Positions 29,456-38,980 of a stretch of DNA of 64,000 nt are shown here, in pieces. Source of the stretch: DASRWT01 sp963748485 (lineage in GTDB: Bacteria > Methylomirabilota > Methylomirabilia > Rokubacteriales > CSP1-6). Every line of letters begins with the position of its first letter. Position 1 is the first letter of the stretch. Where the stretch lies: contig CAVVJF010000015.1 in NCBI GenBank assembly GCA_963748485.1, forward strand, positions 74,780 to 138,779. The letters run 5' to 3'. The notes under the pieces are model-generated. The model saw only the letters and a program-made list of their open reading frames with translations. It made no database searches and was not told the DNA's origin. The position numbers and the translations under genes were made by a program.

Positions 29456-31150
29456 CTACTTGTCGAGCCAGACCCGCGCGATGTGGGGCGACCCGTAGCC
29501 GTCCGTGCGCCGCAGCGCGATGGCGGCGCCGTTCCGCATGTGGGGCTGGAAGACCATGAAGCCGTTGTCGTACGGCATCCACAGTCGCAGCACCTGATCG
29601 AACTCCCGGTCCACGATCTTCTTGGTGATGACCCGCTGCTCCTTGGGATCCGGCGTCTGCCGCAGCTTGGTGGTGAGCTCGTCGATCTGCGGATCGTTCA
29701 CGCGGAAGAAGTTCTTGGTCGACTTGGAGTGCATGTACTGGTACGTCCGCTCGTCGAGGCCCACCGCGTGCCCCGACTGGAAGCCCCAGGACAGCCCCTC
29801 CCACTTGGGATCCACGTAGCGGCCGTAGTAGGTGGTGTAGTCCATCTTCGTGATCTTGACGTCGATGTTGAGGTTCTTCTTGAGATCGGCCTGCACGAGC
29901 TGGACCTGGGACGTCATCTGCGGGAAGTACTCGTAGTAGAACAGCGTGGTCGAGAAGCCGTTGGGATGCCCCGCCTCGGCAAGAAGCTTCTTCGCCTCCG
30001 CTGGCTTGTACTGCCACCACGGGCCGAACTGCGCCGCGGTGGGCTGCTTGTCCTGGTAGTAGATGTAGGGCACGCCCCAGCCCAGGATGCCGTGGCCTTC
30101 GAACACCGTGTCCACCTGCTTCTGCCGATCGATGGCCATGGCGAGGGCGCGCCGCACGCGCACGTCGTTGAAGGGCGGCTTGTCCTGCGACATCGCCACG
30201 CCGAAGGGCGTGAGCGTGTTGTGGTAGGACTGCGCGACGAGGTTCGGGTTGGTCTTCCGCAGCACCTCCACCTCGGACGGGGCGGCGACGTGGAGGAAAT
30301 CGGCCTGCCCGGTGCGGAAGGCGGCCGCCCGCGTGGCGGCGTCGGGGGTGGAGAGGATGACGTACTCGTCGACGTAGGGCCGGCCCTTGTCGTAGTAGTC
30401 GGGGTTGCGCTGCAGCACCACCTTCACCTTGCGGGTGTGCTCCTTCAGGATGAAGGGGCCGGTGCCGATGAGCCGCTTCTTGAGATCGCCGTCCTCCTCG
30501 AGTACCTCACGGGAGAAGATAACAGCAATAGGCTCGGCGAGGGACTGGGGCACGAAGACGTTGGGCGCCTGCATGTGCAGCCGCACCGTGTACTTGTCCG
30601 GCGTCTCGATGCCCTCGATCTCCTTGAAGTTGAACGTCTGCACGCCTTCCTTGGCATAGGCCTCGAAGCAGTACTTCACGTCCGCGGAGGTGAACTCGCG
30701 CCCGTTGAGCGGCGGCACGTTCTGCCACTTCACGCCCTGGCGGAGCTTGAAGGTCCAGACGCGCTGGTCCGGGCTCGACGACCACGATTCCGCAAGATCG
30801 CCCTTGAGGGTCATGTCGCCGGGGCCGCTGACCTCGTCCGCGAAGGCGTGCCGGACGAGCCGGTTGCTCGTGAGCCCCGCGAACTGGAAGAGTCCGACCG
30901 ACTGGGTCAGCCGCGGATCCATCACCGGGGGATCCCAGGCGGACGCCCGCGTGAGGGTGCCGCCGCGCTTCGGCGGCTTGGTGCTGGGGGCAACCCACTC
31001 AGGGTACTGCCCGGCGCCTTGCGCGACCGCACGGCGGGGAGCGGAACTCAGCGCGGCTGCGCCGACGCCCGCCCAGCCCGCACGGTGGAGGAACTGACGC
31101 CGGGTCACGCGCTTCCGACTCCCCTGGGGGCCTTTGTCCTGGATGGGCAT
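29456..31150 (-). CDS. Family 5 ABC transporter substrate-binding protein, Tat-exported
   Basis: 564-residue periplasmic solute-binding protein of the peptide/opine/nickel class. A Tat signal peptide is visible (TRRQFLHRAGWAGVGAAAL, cleavage near AVAQGAG). The mature protein has the family's domain I start (KRGGTLTRASAWDPPVMDPRL), LAESWSSSPDQRVWTFKLRQGVKW and VRRALAMAIDRQ. The ligand cannot be read from sequence. A good Shine-Dalgarno (AAGGAGAG in the minus direction) precedes its ATG. It is the first gene of a binding protein-permease-permease operon. Confidence 0.93.
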   Translation of the reverse strand: MPIQDKGPQGSRKRVTRRQFLHRAGWAGVGAAALSSAPRRAVAQGAGQYPEWVAPSTKPPKRGGTLTRASAWDPPVMDPRLTQSVGLFQFAGLTSNRLVRHAFADEVSGPGDMTLKGDLAESWSSSPDQRVWTFKLRQGVKWQNVPPLNGREFTSADVKYCFEAYAKEGVQTFNFKEIEGIETPDKYTVRLHMQAPNVFVPQSLAEPIAVIFSREVLEEDGDLKKRLIGTGPFILKEHTRKVKVVLQRNPDYYDKGRPYVDEYVILSTPDAATRAAAFRTGQADFLHVAAPSEVEVLRKTNPNLVAQSYHNTLTPFGVAMSQDKPPFNDVRVRRALAMAIDRQKQVDTVFEGHGILGWGVPYIYYQDKQPTAAQFGPWWQYKPAEAKKLLAEAGHPNGFSTTLFYYEYFPQMTSQVQLVQADLKKNLNIDVKITKMDYTTYYGRYVDPKWEGLSWGFQSGHAVGLDERTYQYMHSKSTKNFFRVNDPQIDELTTKLRQTPDPKEQRVITKKIVDREFDQVLRLWMPYDNGFMVFQPHMRNGAAIALRRTDGYGSPHIARVWLDK

Positions 31151-31275
31151 CTGGCTCTCCTTCCTCTGCCGGTCACGAAGAACGGGTTCACGTCGCGAGC
31201 GAAGCCGAGCGGACGGAGCGGACGGGACGGGTCAGGTTCTGAGTGCGGCGAAACTCCCATAGGCGCGAAGGGTTG

Positions 31276-32676
<1,401 letters not shown>

Positions 32677-32695
32677 GCCCCTAGCCTACTCCACC

Positions 32696-32736
32696 GGGAG
32701 CGGGTCCGCCTCCTTCTGGGGGGCGGGCCCGCTCCC
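32696..32736 (-). terminator. GC-rich hairpin after the molybdenum hydroxylase operon
   Basis: Nine-base arms GGGAGCGGG and CCCGCTCCC enclose a further partly paired region. It lies between the stop of the large subunit and the start of the NtrC-like gene, both on the minus strand. There is no U-run, so it is a terminator candidate only, or an mRNA-stabilising 3' end. Confidence 0.4.
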
Positions 32737-32742
32737 TGGGCC

Positions 32743-34926
32743 TCAGGCCTTCTGCTTGATGGCGTGGAGGACCCGGTCGGGCTGTAGCGGCACCGCCCGG
32801 ACCCGGGCCCCGGTGGCGGCGAAGATGGCGTTGGACAGGGCCGGCGCGATGGTGGTCGCGCCCGGCTCGCCCACGCCGGTCGGATACTCGGTGCTGGGAA
32901 CGACGTGCACCTCGACCACGTCCGGCAGATCGCTCATGCGAAGGACCTGGTAGGAGTCGAAATTCTTTTGCTCGAGCGAGCCCCGCGCGATCGTGCCCTT
33001 CTCCTTGATGGAGTTGGACAGCCCGAACAGGAGCGAGCCCTCCACCTGCGACCGGACACCGTCCGGGTTGACCACGATGCCGCAGTCCACCGCGCAGACG
33101 ATCTTCTCTACCTTCACGTTGCCGGTGGCGGGGTCGACCTTCGCCTGGATCGCGGTCGCCGTCCAGGTGGGCGTCTTCTTCTCCTGCGCGGACACGCAGG
33201 CGATGCCGATGCCGGTGTTGGCGGGCAGCTGCGTCTTGCCGATCCCCGACCGCTCCGCCACGATGCGCAGCACGTTGGCGAGCCGCGGCGCGCCGCTCAG
33301 CATGTCGAGGCGATACTTCACGGGATCGACCTTGTTGAGATGCGCCAGCTCATCGACCATGGTCTCGACCGCGAAGAAGGTGTAGTTCGGCGCCACCGCG
33401 CGCACGTAGCCGACCGAGATGCCGGTTTCCGCCCGCACGCCGCGCACCACCTGATTGGGGATGTCGTAGACGTGGTCGGCGCCGTTCAGCGCGAAGTCGT
33501 CGAGGCCCTGCTTGTTGAGGAAGTCCGGCCCCCAGCGGCCGCCCGGATGCCCGGACACCACCGTGGCGTCCCAGCTGACGATCTTGCCGGACGCGTCCAT
33601 GCCCGCCTTGAGAACCTGGTAGGTGGCGGAGCGGTAGACGTCGCGCTGCAGATCTTCCTCGCGAGACCGGATCAGCTTGATGGGCCGGCCCGCCTCGCGG
33701 GCGATGAGGGCGGCTTCCAGCATGATGTCCGGCTCCAGCCGGCGGCCGAAGCCGCCGCCGAGATAGTGCTGGTGCAGGCGGATGCTCGTCTGCGGCACCT
33801 TGAGCACGGCGGCGAGAGCCCCCATCGCCATGGTCTGGAACTGGCTGCCGGTGTAGAGGTCGTACACGCCGTCCTTGAAGGAGGCGAGGCAGTTCATGGG
33901 TTCCATCTGCATGTGAGCGACGTAGTCCGTCCAGAACGCCGCCTGATGCACCCGCGCGGGCGCCCCGGCGCCCGGGTTGCCGGTCTTGTGCCACTCGGTG
34001 CCGGCGCCGGGATCCTTGGCCTTCTTCTCGTAGTCCGCGAAGATGGTGCTCGAGCTGACATTGACGTTGGGACCCGGGTCCCAGGTGAGCTTGAGCGCGT
34101 CGCGAGCCTTCTCCGCCGCCGAGTAGGAGGTGGCGACCACCGCCACCATGTCGGGCAGCCGCACCGTCTTGAGATAGCCGGGCACCTTCTTGCTGGCGCT
34201 GTCGTCCACCGCGGTGAGCTTGGCGCCCTCGCGCGTGGGCGGGTAGGCCGTCCTCGCGTAGGCCATGCCGGGCAGGAAGGTGTCGATGCCGAACTTGGCC
34301 TTGCCGTTCGTCTTCTCGGGAATATCGAGCCGCTGCACCCACTGACCGATGACCTTGTACTCGGACGGCTTCTTGAGCGTGATCTTCTTGAGCTCGTCCT
34401 CGGAGAAGGTCTTGGTGATGGGCGCCTTGGCCACGATCTCACCGTAGCTGAGCACCCGCCCGGTGGGCAGATGGCGCACGGCGCTCTGGGCGGCCACGCA
34501 CTCGCTCGCCGGCACCTTCCATGAGCTCGCGGCGGCGTCGATGAGGGCCATGCGCGCGCCGGCAGCGCCGCGCGAGAGGCTGTCGAACGTCCAGTTGATG
34601 CTCCAGCTCCCGCCCGTGAGCATGAGGCCGTACTTGGGATCGGCCATCGGATAGTCGATCCGCATGGCCTTCCACTCCGTCTCCAGCTCCTCGGCGACCA
34701 CCTGGGCGAGCGCGGTGCCCACGCCCTGCCCCATCTCGGCCTTGAGCACATGGACGGTGACGAGCCCATCCGGCGTGATCGTGATGAAGGCGTTCGGCTC
34801 GTACTTCGCGGCGGCCTCGGCGATCCCGTCGCGCCCGATCGTGGGGATCGTGAAGTAAACGGTGAGGCCCACGCCGGCCGCGCCGGCGGTCTTCAGGAAG
34901 TCGCGGCGATCCATGGCGGTGCTCAT
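32743..34926 (-). CDS. Molybdopterin-binding large subunit, IorB/aldehyde oxidase type, Tat-exported
   Basis: About 727 residues of the xanthine oxidase superfamily, nearest to isoquinoline 1-oxidoreductase beta subunits (IorB). A Tat signal (DRRDFLKTAGAAGVGLTVYF) marks export. Molybdenum cofactor motifs are visible: MGQGVGTALAQVVAEEL, QMEPMNCLASF, GGGFGRRLEPD and near the end GVGEPGATTIAPALSNAI, where the Glu is the conserved catalytic base. The ATG at 34926 starts one base after the stop of the small subunit. There is no FAD subunit, which fits IorAB-type enzymes that pass electrons to a cytochrome. Substrate unknown. Confidence 0.9.
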   Translation of the reverse strand: MSTAMDRRDFLKTAGAAGVGLTVYFTIPTIGRDGIAEAAAKYEPNAFITITPDGLVTVHVLKAEMGQGVGTALAQVVAEELETEWKAMRIDYPMADPKYGLMLTGGSWSINWTFDSLSRGAAGARMALIDAAASSWKVPASECVAAQSAVRHLPTGRVLSYGEIVAKAPITKTFSEDELKKITLKKPSEYKVIGQWVQRLDIPEKTNGKAKFGIDTFLPGMAYARTAYPPTREGAKLTAVDDSASKKVPGYLKTVRLPDMVAVVATSYSAAEKARDALKLTWDPGPNVNVSSSTIFADYEKKAKDPGAGTEWHKTGNPGAGAPARVHQAAFWTDYVAHMQMEPMNCLASFKDGVYDLYTGSQFQTMAMGALAAVLKVPQTSIRLHQHYLGGGFGRRLEPDIMLEAALIAREAGRPIKLIRSREEDLQRDVYRSATYQVLKAGMDASGKIVSWDATVVSGHPGGRWGPDFLNKQGLDDFALNGADHVYDIPNQVVRGVRAETGISVGYVRAVAPNYTFFAVETMVDELAHLNKVDPVKYRLDMLSGAPRLANVLRIVAERSGIGKTQLPANTGIGIACVSAQEKKTPTWTATAIQAKVDPATGNVKVEKIVCAVDCGIVVNPDGVRSQVEGSLLFGLSNSIKEKGTIARGSLEQKNFDSYQVLRMSDLPDVVEVHVVPSTEYPTGVGEPGATTIAPALSNAIFAATGARVRAVPLQPDRVLHAIKQKA

Positions 34927-34927
34927 G

Positions 34928-35380
34928 CTAGGCCCCCTTCGCCGCACGCCGGATCGCGCGCTTGATGCGGAGATAGGTGGCGCAGCGGCAGATGTTGCCC
35001 GACATTTGGTTCACGATCTCCTCGTCGCTGGGATTCGGGGTGCGCGCGAGGAGCGCGGCCGCCTGCATGATCTGGCCCGACTGACAGTAGCCGCACTGCG
35101 GAACTTGCTCCGCGATCCAGGCCACCTGTAGTGGGTGCTGACCCTGAGGGTGCAGGCCCTCGATCGTCGTGACCTTCTTGCCCGCCGCCGCCGAGAGCGG
35201 GATCTGGCACGAGCGCACGGGGTTCCCGTCGAGGTGCACGGTGCAGGCGCCGCACTGGGCGACCCCGCATGCGAACTTGGTGCCGGTGAGCTGCAGGTGC
35301 TCCCGGACCACCCAGAGCAGCGGTGTGTCCGCGGGCGCGTTCACCGTATAGGGCTTGCCATTGACGGTCAGTGTCGCCAT
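34928..35380 (-). CDS. 2Fe-2S small subunit of the molybdenum hydroxylase (IorA/CoxS type)
   Basis: 150 residues carrying two [2Fe-2S] clusters: plant-type ferredoxin ligands C38, C43, C46 and C58 (CGVAQCGAC) and the helical domain ligands C96, C99, C131 and C133 (CGYCQSG, CRC). This is the usual electron-transfer subunit of xanthine-oxidase-family enzymes, encoded before the large subunit and separated from it by one base. It has no signal peptide of its own and probably rides out on the Tat signal of the large subunit. Confidence 0.93.
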   Translation of the reverse strand: MATLTVNGKPYTVNAPADTPLLWVVREHLQLTGTKFACGVAQCGACTVHLDGNPVRSCQIPLSAAAGKKVTTIEGLHPQGQHPLQVAWIAEQVPQCGYCQSGQIMQAAALLARTPNPSDEEIVNQMSGNICRCATYLRIKRAIRRAAKGA

Positions 35381-35492
35381 ATACCCTCCCTGCGGCGGTG
35401 GAGTGAGGGGACCGATGCTGCGCTCGCGGCGATGCTAGGCGCGCGGGCGTTGCCTGTCAAGCGGCGCCGGCCCCGCTGGCGCGGCCCGCTCG

Positions 35493-35735
35493 TCAGCGCC
35501 GCTGATACTCCGGACGCCAGCGCAGCAGGCGCGCCTCCACCTGCCGGATACCGAGGGCCACGACGAGGGCCACCAGCATGTCGGCAGCGTTGAGGTAGCC
35601 GAGGCCACCGCCCCGATTCTCCGCCGATCAACTCGCCGACCCATACGCCGATGAGGGCGAAGGAGATGGAGGGCGTCAGGGACGCGAAGGTCCAGGCGAG
35701 GTAGAGGGGGGACGATGACCGACCACATGACCTGG
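35493..35735 (-). pseudogene. Remnant of an ABC transporter permease (frameshifted)
   Basis: Within the gene-free interval 35381-35935 the minus strand reads, in three different frames, pieces of one permease C-terminus: WSVIVPP, then YLAWTFASLTPSISFALIGVWVGELIGGE, then GGLGYLNAADMLVALVVAL followed by VEARLLRWRPEYQRR and a stop at 35493. These resemble the last part of taurine/thiamine-precursor type permeases. At least two frameshifts and a shortened last helix indicate decay. No matching ATPase or binding protein is adjacent. The remaining sequence up to the yicC promoter (35736-35899) shows nothing recognisable. Confidence 0.6.
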
Positions 35736-35899
35736 CGCGGACGAGGTCGGCGTCCACGAGGAGAAGTGACGGCGGGACCAGCGGGGCGCGTGGGCGTGGG
35801 CCGTGGAAGTCCTCCGAGGTGCCGGGTAGATAGAAAAGTGCGCAGCGGGCCCTACATGGCGCCGCGACGCGCTGTCAACGCCGGATCACGCCGAACACA

Positions 35900-35929
35900 T
35901 TGACAGGAAAGATGTTTTTGGGCTATCCT
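35900..35929 (+). promoter_or_regulatory. Promoter of the yicC-gmk-rpoZ-coaBC block
   Basis: TTGACA at 35900-35905, an 18-base AT-rich spacer and TATCCT at 35924-35929. The first ATG downstream, 6 bases after the -10, opens a 6-codon uORF rather than yicC. Confidence 0.7.
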
Positions 35930-35935
35930 CCGGCG

Positions 35936-35956
35936 ATGGGAGCAGTCGGCGCATGA
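35936..35956 (+). CDS. Minimal upstream ORF (MGAVGA) overlapping yicC
   Basis: A 6-codon ORF placed at the expected transcription start. Its TGA overlaps the yicC ATG (ATGA), as in the coupled gene pairs of this genome. It could serve as a leaderless entry point delivering ribosomes to yicC, which has no Shine-Dalgarno. Translation is inferred only. Confidence 0.35.
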   Translation: MGAVGA

Positions 35957-36837
35957 TCCGCAGCATGACCGGATATGGCCGCGCCGAGGTCTCCACCCCC
36001 CGCCTCACCGTGTCCGTGGAGTGCCGCTCGGTCAATCACCGGCACCTCGACGTCTCTCTGAAGCTGCCGCGCGTCCTCGCCCCGTTCGAGGCGGAGGCGC
36101 GGCGGCTCGTCCAGGCCGCCGTGCCCCGCGGGCGCGTCGACGTGAGCGCTTCGCTCGGCGCCCCCGGCGGCGGCAGCCTCACTCCCCTCGCCGTCAACCT
36201 GGCGCAGGCGCACGAGTACGAGACGGCGGCCCGGAGTCTAGCCGGCGAGCTCGGGATGGTGCCCGGCCTGCGCCTGGAGTGGCTGCTTGCCCAGCCCGGC
36301 GTGCTCTCGCGCGAGGCGGAGACGGCGGTGTCGCCCGAGGAGAGTTGGGCGCTGCTCGCGGAGGCGCTGGGCCGGGCTCTGGTCGACCTCGTCGCGCGGC
36401 GCGAGACCGAGGGCAAGGCGCTCGCGCAGGAGCTGGCCGCCCTCCACGTCGCGCTCGGCGCCCGCGTGGAACAGATCGTGGGCCGCGCGCCCACCGCCCA
36501 GGAGCGTCGCGCCGCGCGGCTGCGCGAGCGCGTCCAGGCCTTGCTGGGCGACACCCCGCTCGACGAAGGCCGCATCGCCACCGAGGTGGCCGCGCTCGCC
36601 GAGCGCGCCGACATCACCGAGGAGCTGGCGCGGCTGCGCGTGCACCTGGGGGAGCTGCGAGTGCTCATCGACGGGGGCGCCGCGGTGGGCCGGACCATGG
36701 ATTTCCTCATCCAGGAGATCAACCGCGAGGTCAACACCGTCGGGTCCAAGGCGGATGACCTCGAGATTTCCCAGGCCGTCATCGCCGCCAAGTCCATCCT
36801 CGAAAAGATCCGCGAGCAGGCCCAGAACATTGAATAG
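35953..36837 (+). CDS. yicC: YicC family endoribonuclease
   Basis: 294 residues. N-terminal MIRSMTGYGRAEV is the family hallmark, followed by VECRSVNHRHLDVSLKLPR; the C-terminal DUF1732 region contains GRTMDFLIQEINREVNTVGSKADD, with the conserved E and N residues of the catalytic groove. E. coli YicC has been described as an endoribonuclease. It leads the common yicC-gmk-rpoZ-coaBC order. Confidence 0.94.
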   Translation: MIRSMTGYGRAEVSTPRLTVSVECRSVNHRHLDVSLKLPRVLAPFEAEARRLVQAAVPRGRVDVSASLGAPGGGSLTPLAVNLAQAHEYETAARSLAGELGMVPGLRLEWLLAQPGVLSREAETAVSPEESWALLAEALGRALVDLVARRETEGKALAQELAALHVALGARVEQIVGRAPTAQERRAARLRERVQALLGDTPLDEGRIATEVAALAERADITEELARLRVHLGELRVLIDGGAAVGRTMDFLIQEINREVNTVGSKADDLEISQAVIAAKSILEKIREQAQNIE

Positions 36838-36856
36838 CGGGTCGATTGGCCCACGG

Positions 36857-36879
36857 TCAACATGCGAAAAACATGTTGA
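36857..36879 (+). other. Perfect 8-bp hairpin upstream of gmk
   Basis: Arms TCAACATG and CATGTTGA with loop CGAAAAA, ending 6 bases before the gmk ATG. It is AT-rich against a GC-rich background. The position could influence gmk translation or be a protein site; there is no U-run for termination. Confidence 0.4.
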
Positions 36880-36885
36880 TGACAC

Positions 36886-37506
36886 ATGGAGTTGATGAAG
36901 CGCCGCGGCACCCTCGTGGTGGTGTCCGCCCCGTCGGGGGCGGGCAAGAGCACGCTCTGTCACGAGGTGCGGTCGCTCGTGCCCGATCTCTACTACTCGG
37001 TGTCCTACACCACGCGCGCGCCCCGCAACGGTGAGGTGAACGGGACGGATTTCCACTTCGTGACCGACGCGGAATTCCTCGCTATGCGCGACCGCAACGA
37101 GTTCGCCGAGTGGGCCCAGGTGCACGGCCACCACTACGGCACGCCGGCCCGGTCGCTCGAGCACGCGCTCGCCCGCGGCCTCGACGTGCTGCTCGACATC
37201 GATACCGCGGGCGCACGCCAGCTGCGCGCGCGCTACCCCGAGGCGGTCTCGGTGTTCATCATGGCGCCCTCGCTCGCCGAGCTCGACGCGCGCCTGCGCG
37301 AGCGCAAGAGCGACGCGCTCGGCGAGATCGCCCGGCGCATGAGCCGGGCCCGCGAGGAAATCGCCGCCTGGCGGGAGTATAATTACCTGATCATCAACCG
37401 GGATGTGAAGGAAGCGGTGGACCAGCTCGCGCACATCATCCAGGCTGAGCGCTGCCGGACCAACCGCCTCACCATTCGATTCCCCGACGTGGAGGTCCCT
37501 GACTGA
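36886..37506 (+). CDS. gmk: Guanylate kinase
   Basis: Gmk phosphorylates GMP to GDP. 206 residues, with the P-loop SAPSGAGKST near residues 15-24 and the GMP-binding residues in SVSYTTRAPRNGEVNGTDFHFV. FAEWAQVHGHHYGTP and VLLDIDTAGARQLR are also standard. ATG at 36886 or 36895 are both plausible. A hairpin sits directly upstream. The stop overlaps the rpoZ ATG (TGATG). Confidence 0.95.
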   Translation: MELMKRRGTLVVVSAPSGAGKSTLCHEVRSLVPDLYYSVSYTTRAPRNGEVNGTDFHFVTDAEFLAMRDRNEFAEWAQVHGHHYGTPARSLEHALARGLDVLLDIDTAGARQLRARYPEAVSVFIMAPSLAELDARLRERKSDALGEIARRMSRAREEIAAWREYNYLIINRDVKEAVDQLAHIIQAERCRTNRLTIRFPDVEVPD

Positions 37507-37718
37507 TGGCTTTCCCTTCGCTGGAGCGTTCCCTCGACAAGGTCTCGAACCGGTACCTGCTCGTCGTGCTCGCCGCCAAGCGAGCTCGCCAGCTCAACCG
37601 CGGCGCGCAAGCGCAGCTGGAGAGCCGCCACAAGAAGCCCACCAGCGTCTCCCTCGAGGAGATCGCCGACGCCAAGGTGGGCTACCGTCTCAAGGAAGAC
37701 GACTCCCCCAAGAGCTAG
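37506..37718 (+). CDS. rpoZ: RNA polymerase omega subunit
   Basis: 70-residue omega subunit that assists beta' folding and ppGpp binding. The conserved core is NRYLLVVLAAKRARQLNRGA, followed by KPTSVSLEEIADAKVGYRL. Position between gmk and coaBC is the usual one. The start is the ATG overlapping the gmk stop; a 3-base gap leads to coaBC. Confidence 0.93.
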   Translation: MAFPSLERSLDKVSNRYLLVVLAAKRARQLNRGAQAQLESRHKKPTSVSLEEIADAKVGYRLKEDDSPKS

Positions 37719-37721
37719 GTC

Positions 37722-38957
37722 GTGGCGCTCGGCGGCAAGGAGCTGATCCTCGGCGTCACGGGCAGCATCGCCGCCTACAAGGCGGTGTCCCTGCTGCGCG
37801 AGCTCGTGCGCCTGGGCGCCGCCGTCACGGTGGTGCGCACGACGCACGCCGAGCGCTTCGTGGGTGACCTTACCTGGCGGACCCTCTCGGGCCGCCCGGT
37901 GCTGTCCGACCTCTTCGATCCTCAGAGCGGGGAAGCCGTCGAGCACGTCGCGCTCGCCGAGCGGGCCGACGCGGTGGTGGTGGCGCCTGCCACCGCCAAC
38001 CTCCTCGCCAAGGCCGCGCACGGGATCGCGGACGATTTCCTCACCACTCTCCTCCTCGCCGTGCGGGGGCCCGTGCTGATGGCCCCGGCCATGGACGGCG
38101 GTATGTGGGATCACGCCGCGGTCGCCGCCAACGTGGCGACGCTCCGGGCGCGCGGGGTGACCGTGCTGGAGCCCGACGCGGGCGCGCTGGCCTCCGGGCT
38201 CAGCGGCAAGGGCCGCTTGCCCGAGGTGGAGGCGATGCTGGAGGCGCTGGAACGGCTCCTCACGCCCAGCCGCGATCTCGCCGGCGAGCGCATCCTCGTC
38301 ACCTCCGGCCCGACCCGCGAGCCCATCGATCCCGTCCGCTATCTGTCCAACCGCTCGTCGGGCAAGATGGGCCACGCCATCGCCACCGCGGCGCTGCGGC
38401 GCGGGGCCGAGGTGGTGCTGATCGCCGGCCCCACCGCGCTAGAGCCGCCGCCCGGGGCCACCTATGTCCCCGTCCAGACCGCCGAGGAGATGCGCGAGGC
38501 CGCGCTGCAGCACCTGCCGAGCGTCAGCGTGGTGATCAAGGCGGCGGCGGTGGCGGACTACCGCGTGACCGACCCCGCGGCCCAGAAGATCAAGTCCAAG
38601 AAGGACGAGGGACTCACGCTCTCGCTGGTGCCGAACCCCGACATCCTCCGCGAGCTGGCCGCGCGCAAGGGGCGCGCCTTTCTGGTGGGCTTCGCCGCCG
38701 AGACCAACGACGTGCGCAAGAACGCCCGCGCCAAGCTCGGCGCCAAGGGCATCGACCTGCTCGTGGCCAACGACGTGAGCCGAAGCGGGATCGGCTTCGA
38801 GGCCGACGACAATCAGGTCGTGCTCCTCGACCGGTGGGGCGGCGAGGTCGAGCTGCCGAAGATGGCCAAGGTCGCCGTCGCCGACGCCATCCTGAACCGC
38901 GTGCTCGCGCTCCGCGCCGCCGCCATCAGCGCCCCTCACCCTAGCCCTCTCCCCTGA
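37722..38957 (+). CDS. coaBC: Bifunctional CoaBC (PPC synthetase/decarboxylase)
   Basis: CoaBC makes 4'-phosphopantetheine from phosphopantothenate, cysteine and CTP. 411 residues: an N-terminal flavin decarboxylase domain (GVTGSIAAYKAVSLLREL, VEHVALAERADAVVVAPATANLLAK, and MAPAMDGGMW where family members have an Asn) and a C-terminal synthetase (ILVTSGPTREPIDPVRYLSNRSSGKMG, KAAAVADYR, KIKSKK). The last residues PHPSPLP and the stop codon are supplied by a dispersed palindrome (38945-38967). GTG start. Confidence 0.94.
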   Translation: MALGGKELILGVTGSIAAYKAVSLLRELVRLGAAVTVVRTTHAERFVGDLTWRTLSGRPVLSDLFDPQSGEAVEHVALAERADAVVVAPATANLLAKAAHGIADDFLTTLLLAVRGPVLMAPAMDGGMWDHAAVAANVATLRARGVTVLEPDAGALASGLSGKGRLPEVEAMLEALERLLTPSRDLAGERILVTSGPTREPIDPVRYLSNRSSGKMGHAIATAALRRGAEVVLIAGPTALEPPPGATYVPVQTAEEMREAALQHLPSVSVVIKAAAVADYRVTDPAAQKIKSKKDEGLTLSLVPNPDILRELAARKGRAFLVGFAAETNDVRKNARAKLGAKGIDLLVANDVSRSGIGFEADDNQVVLLDRWGGEVELPKMAKVAVADAILNRVLALRAAAISAPHPSPLP

Positions 38958-38967
38958 GGGGAGAGGG
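38934..38967 (+). repeat. Dispersed palindromic repeat, copy 1, with the coaBC stop in its loop
   Basis: CCTCACCCTAGCCCTCTCCCC leads into a perfect 10-bp stem: arm CCCTCTCCCC (38945-38954), loop TGA (38955-38957), arm GGGGAGAGGG (38958-38967). The loop TGA is the stop of coaBC. A near-identical copy ends the next gene. Confidence 0.75.
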
Positions 38968-38980
38968 AACAGGCCCGGAC

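Noticed and set aside
35368..35757. 129-aa minus-strand ORF as an intact gene
   Set aside because: Only its first third resembles a permease; the homologous continuation is in another frame, so it is treated as a pseudogene.
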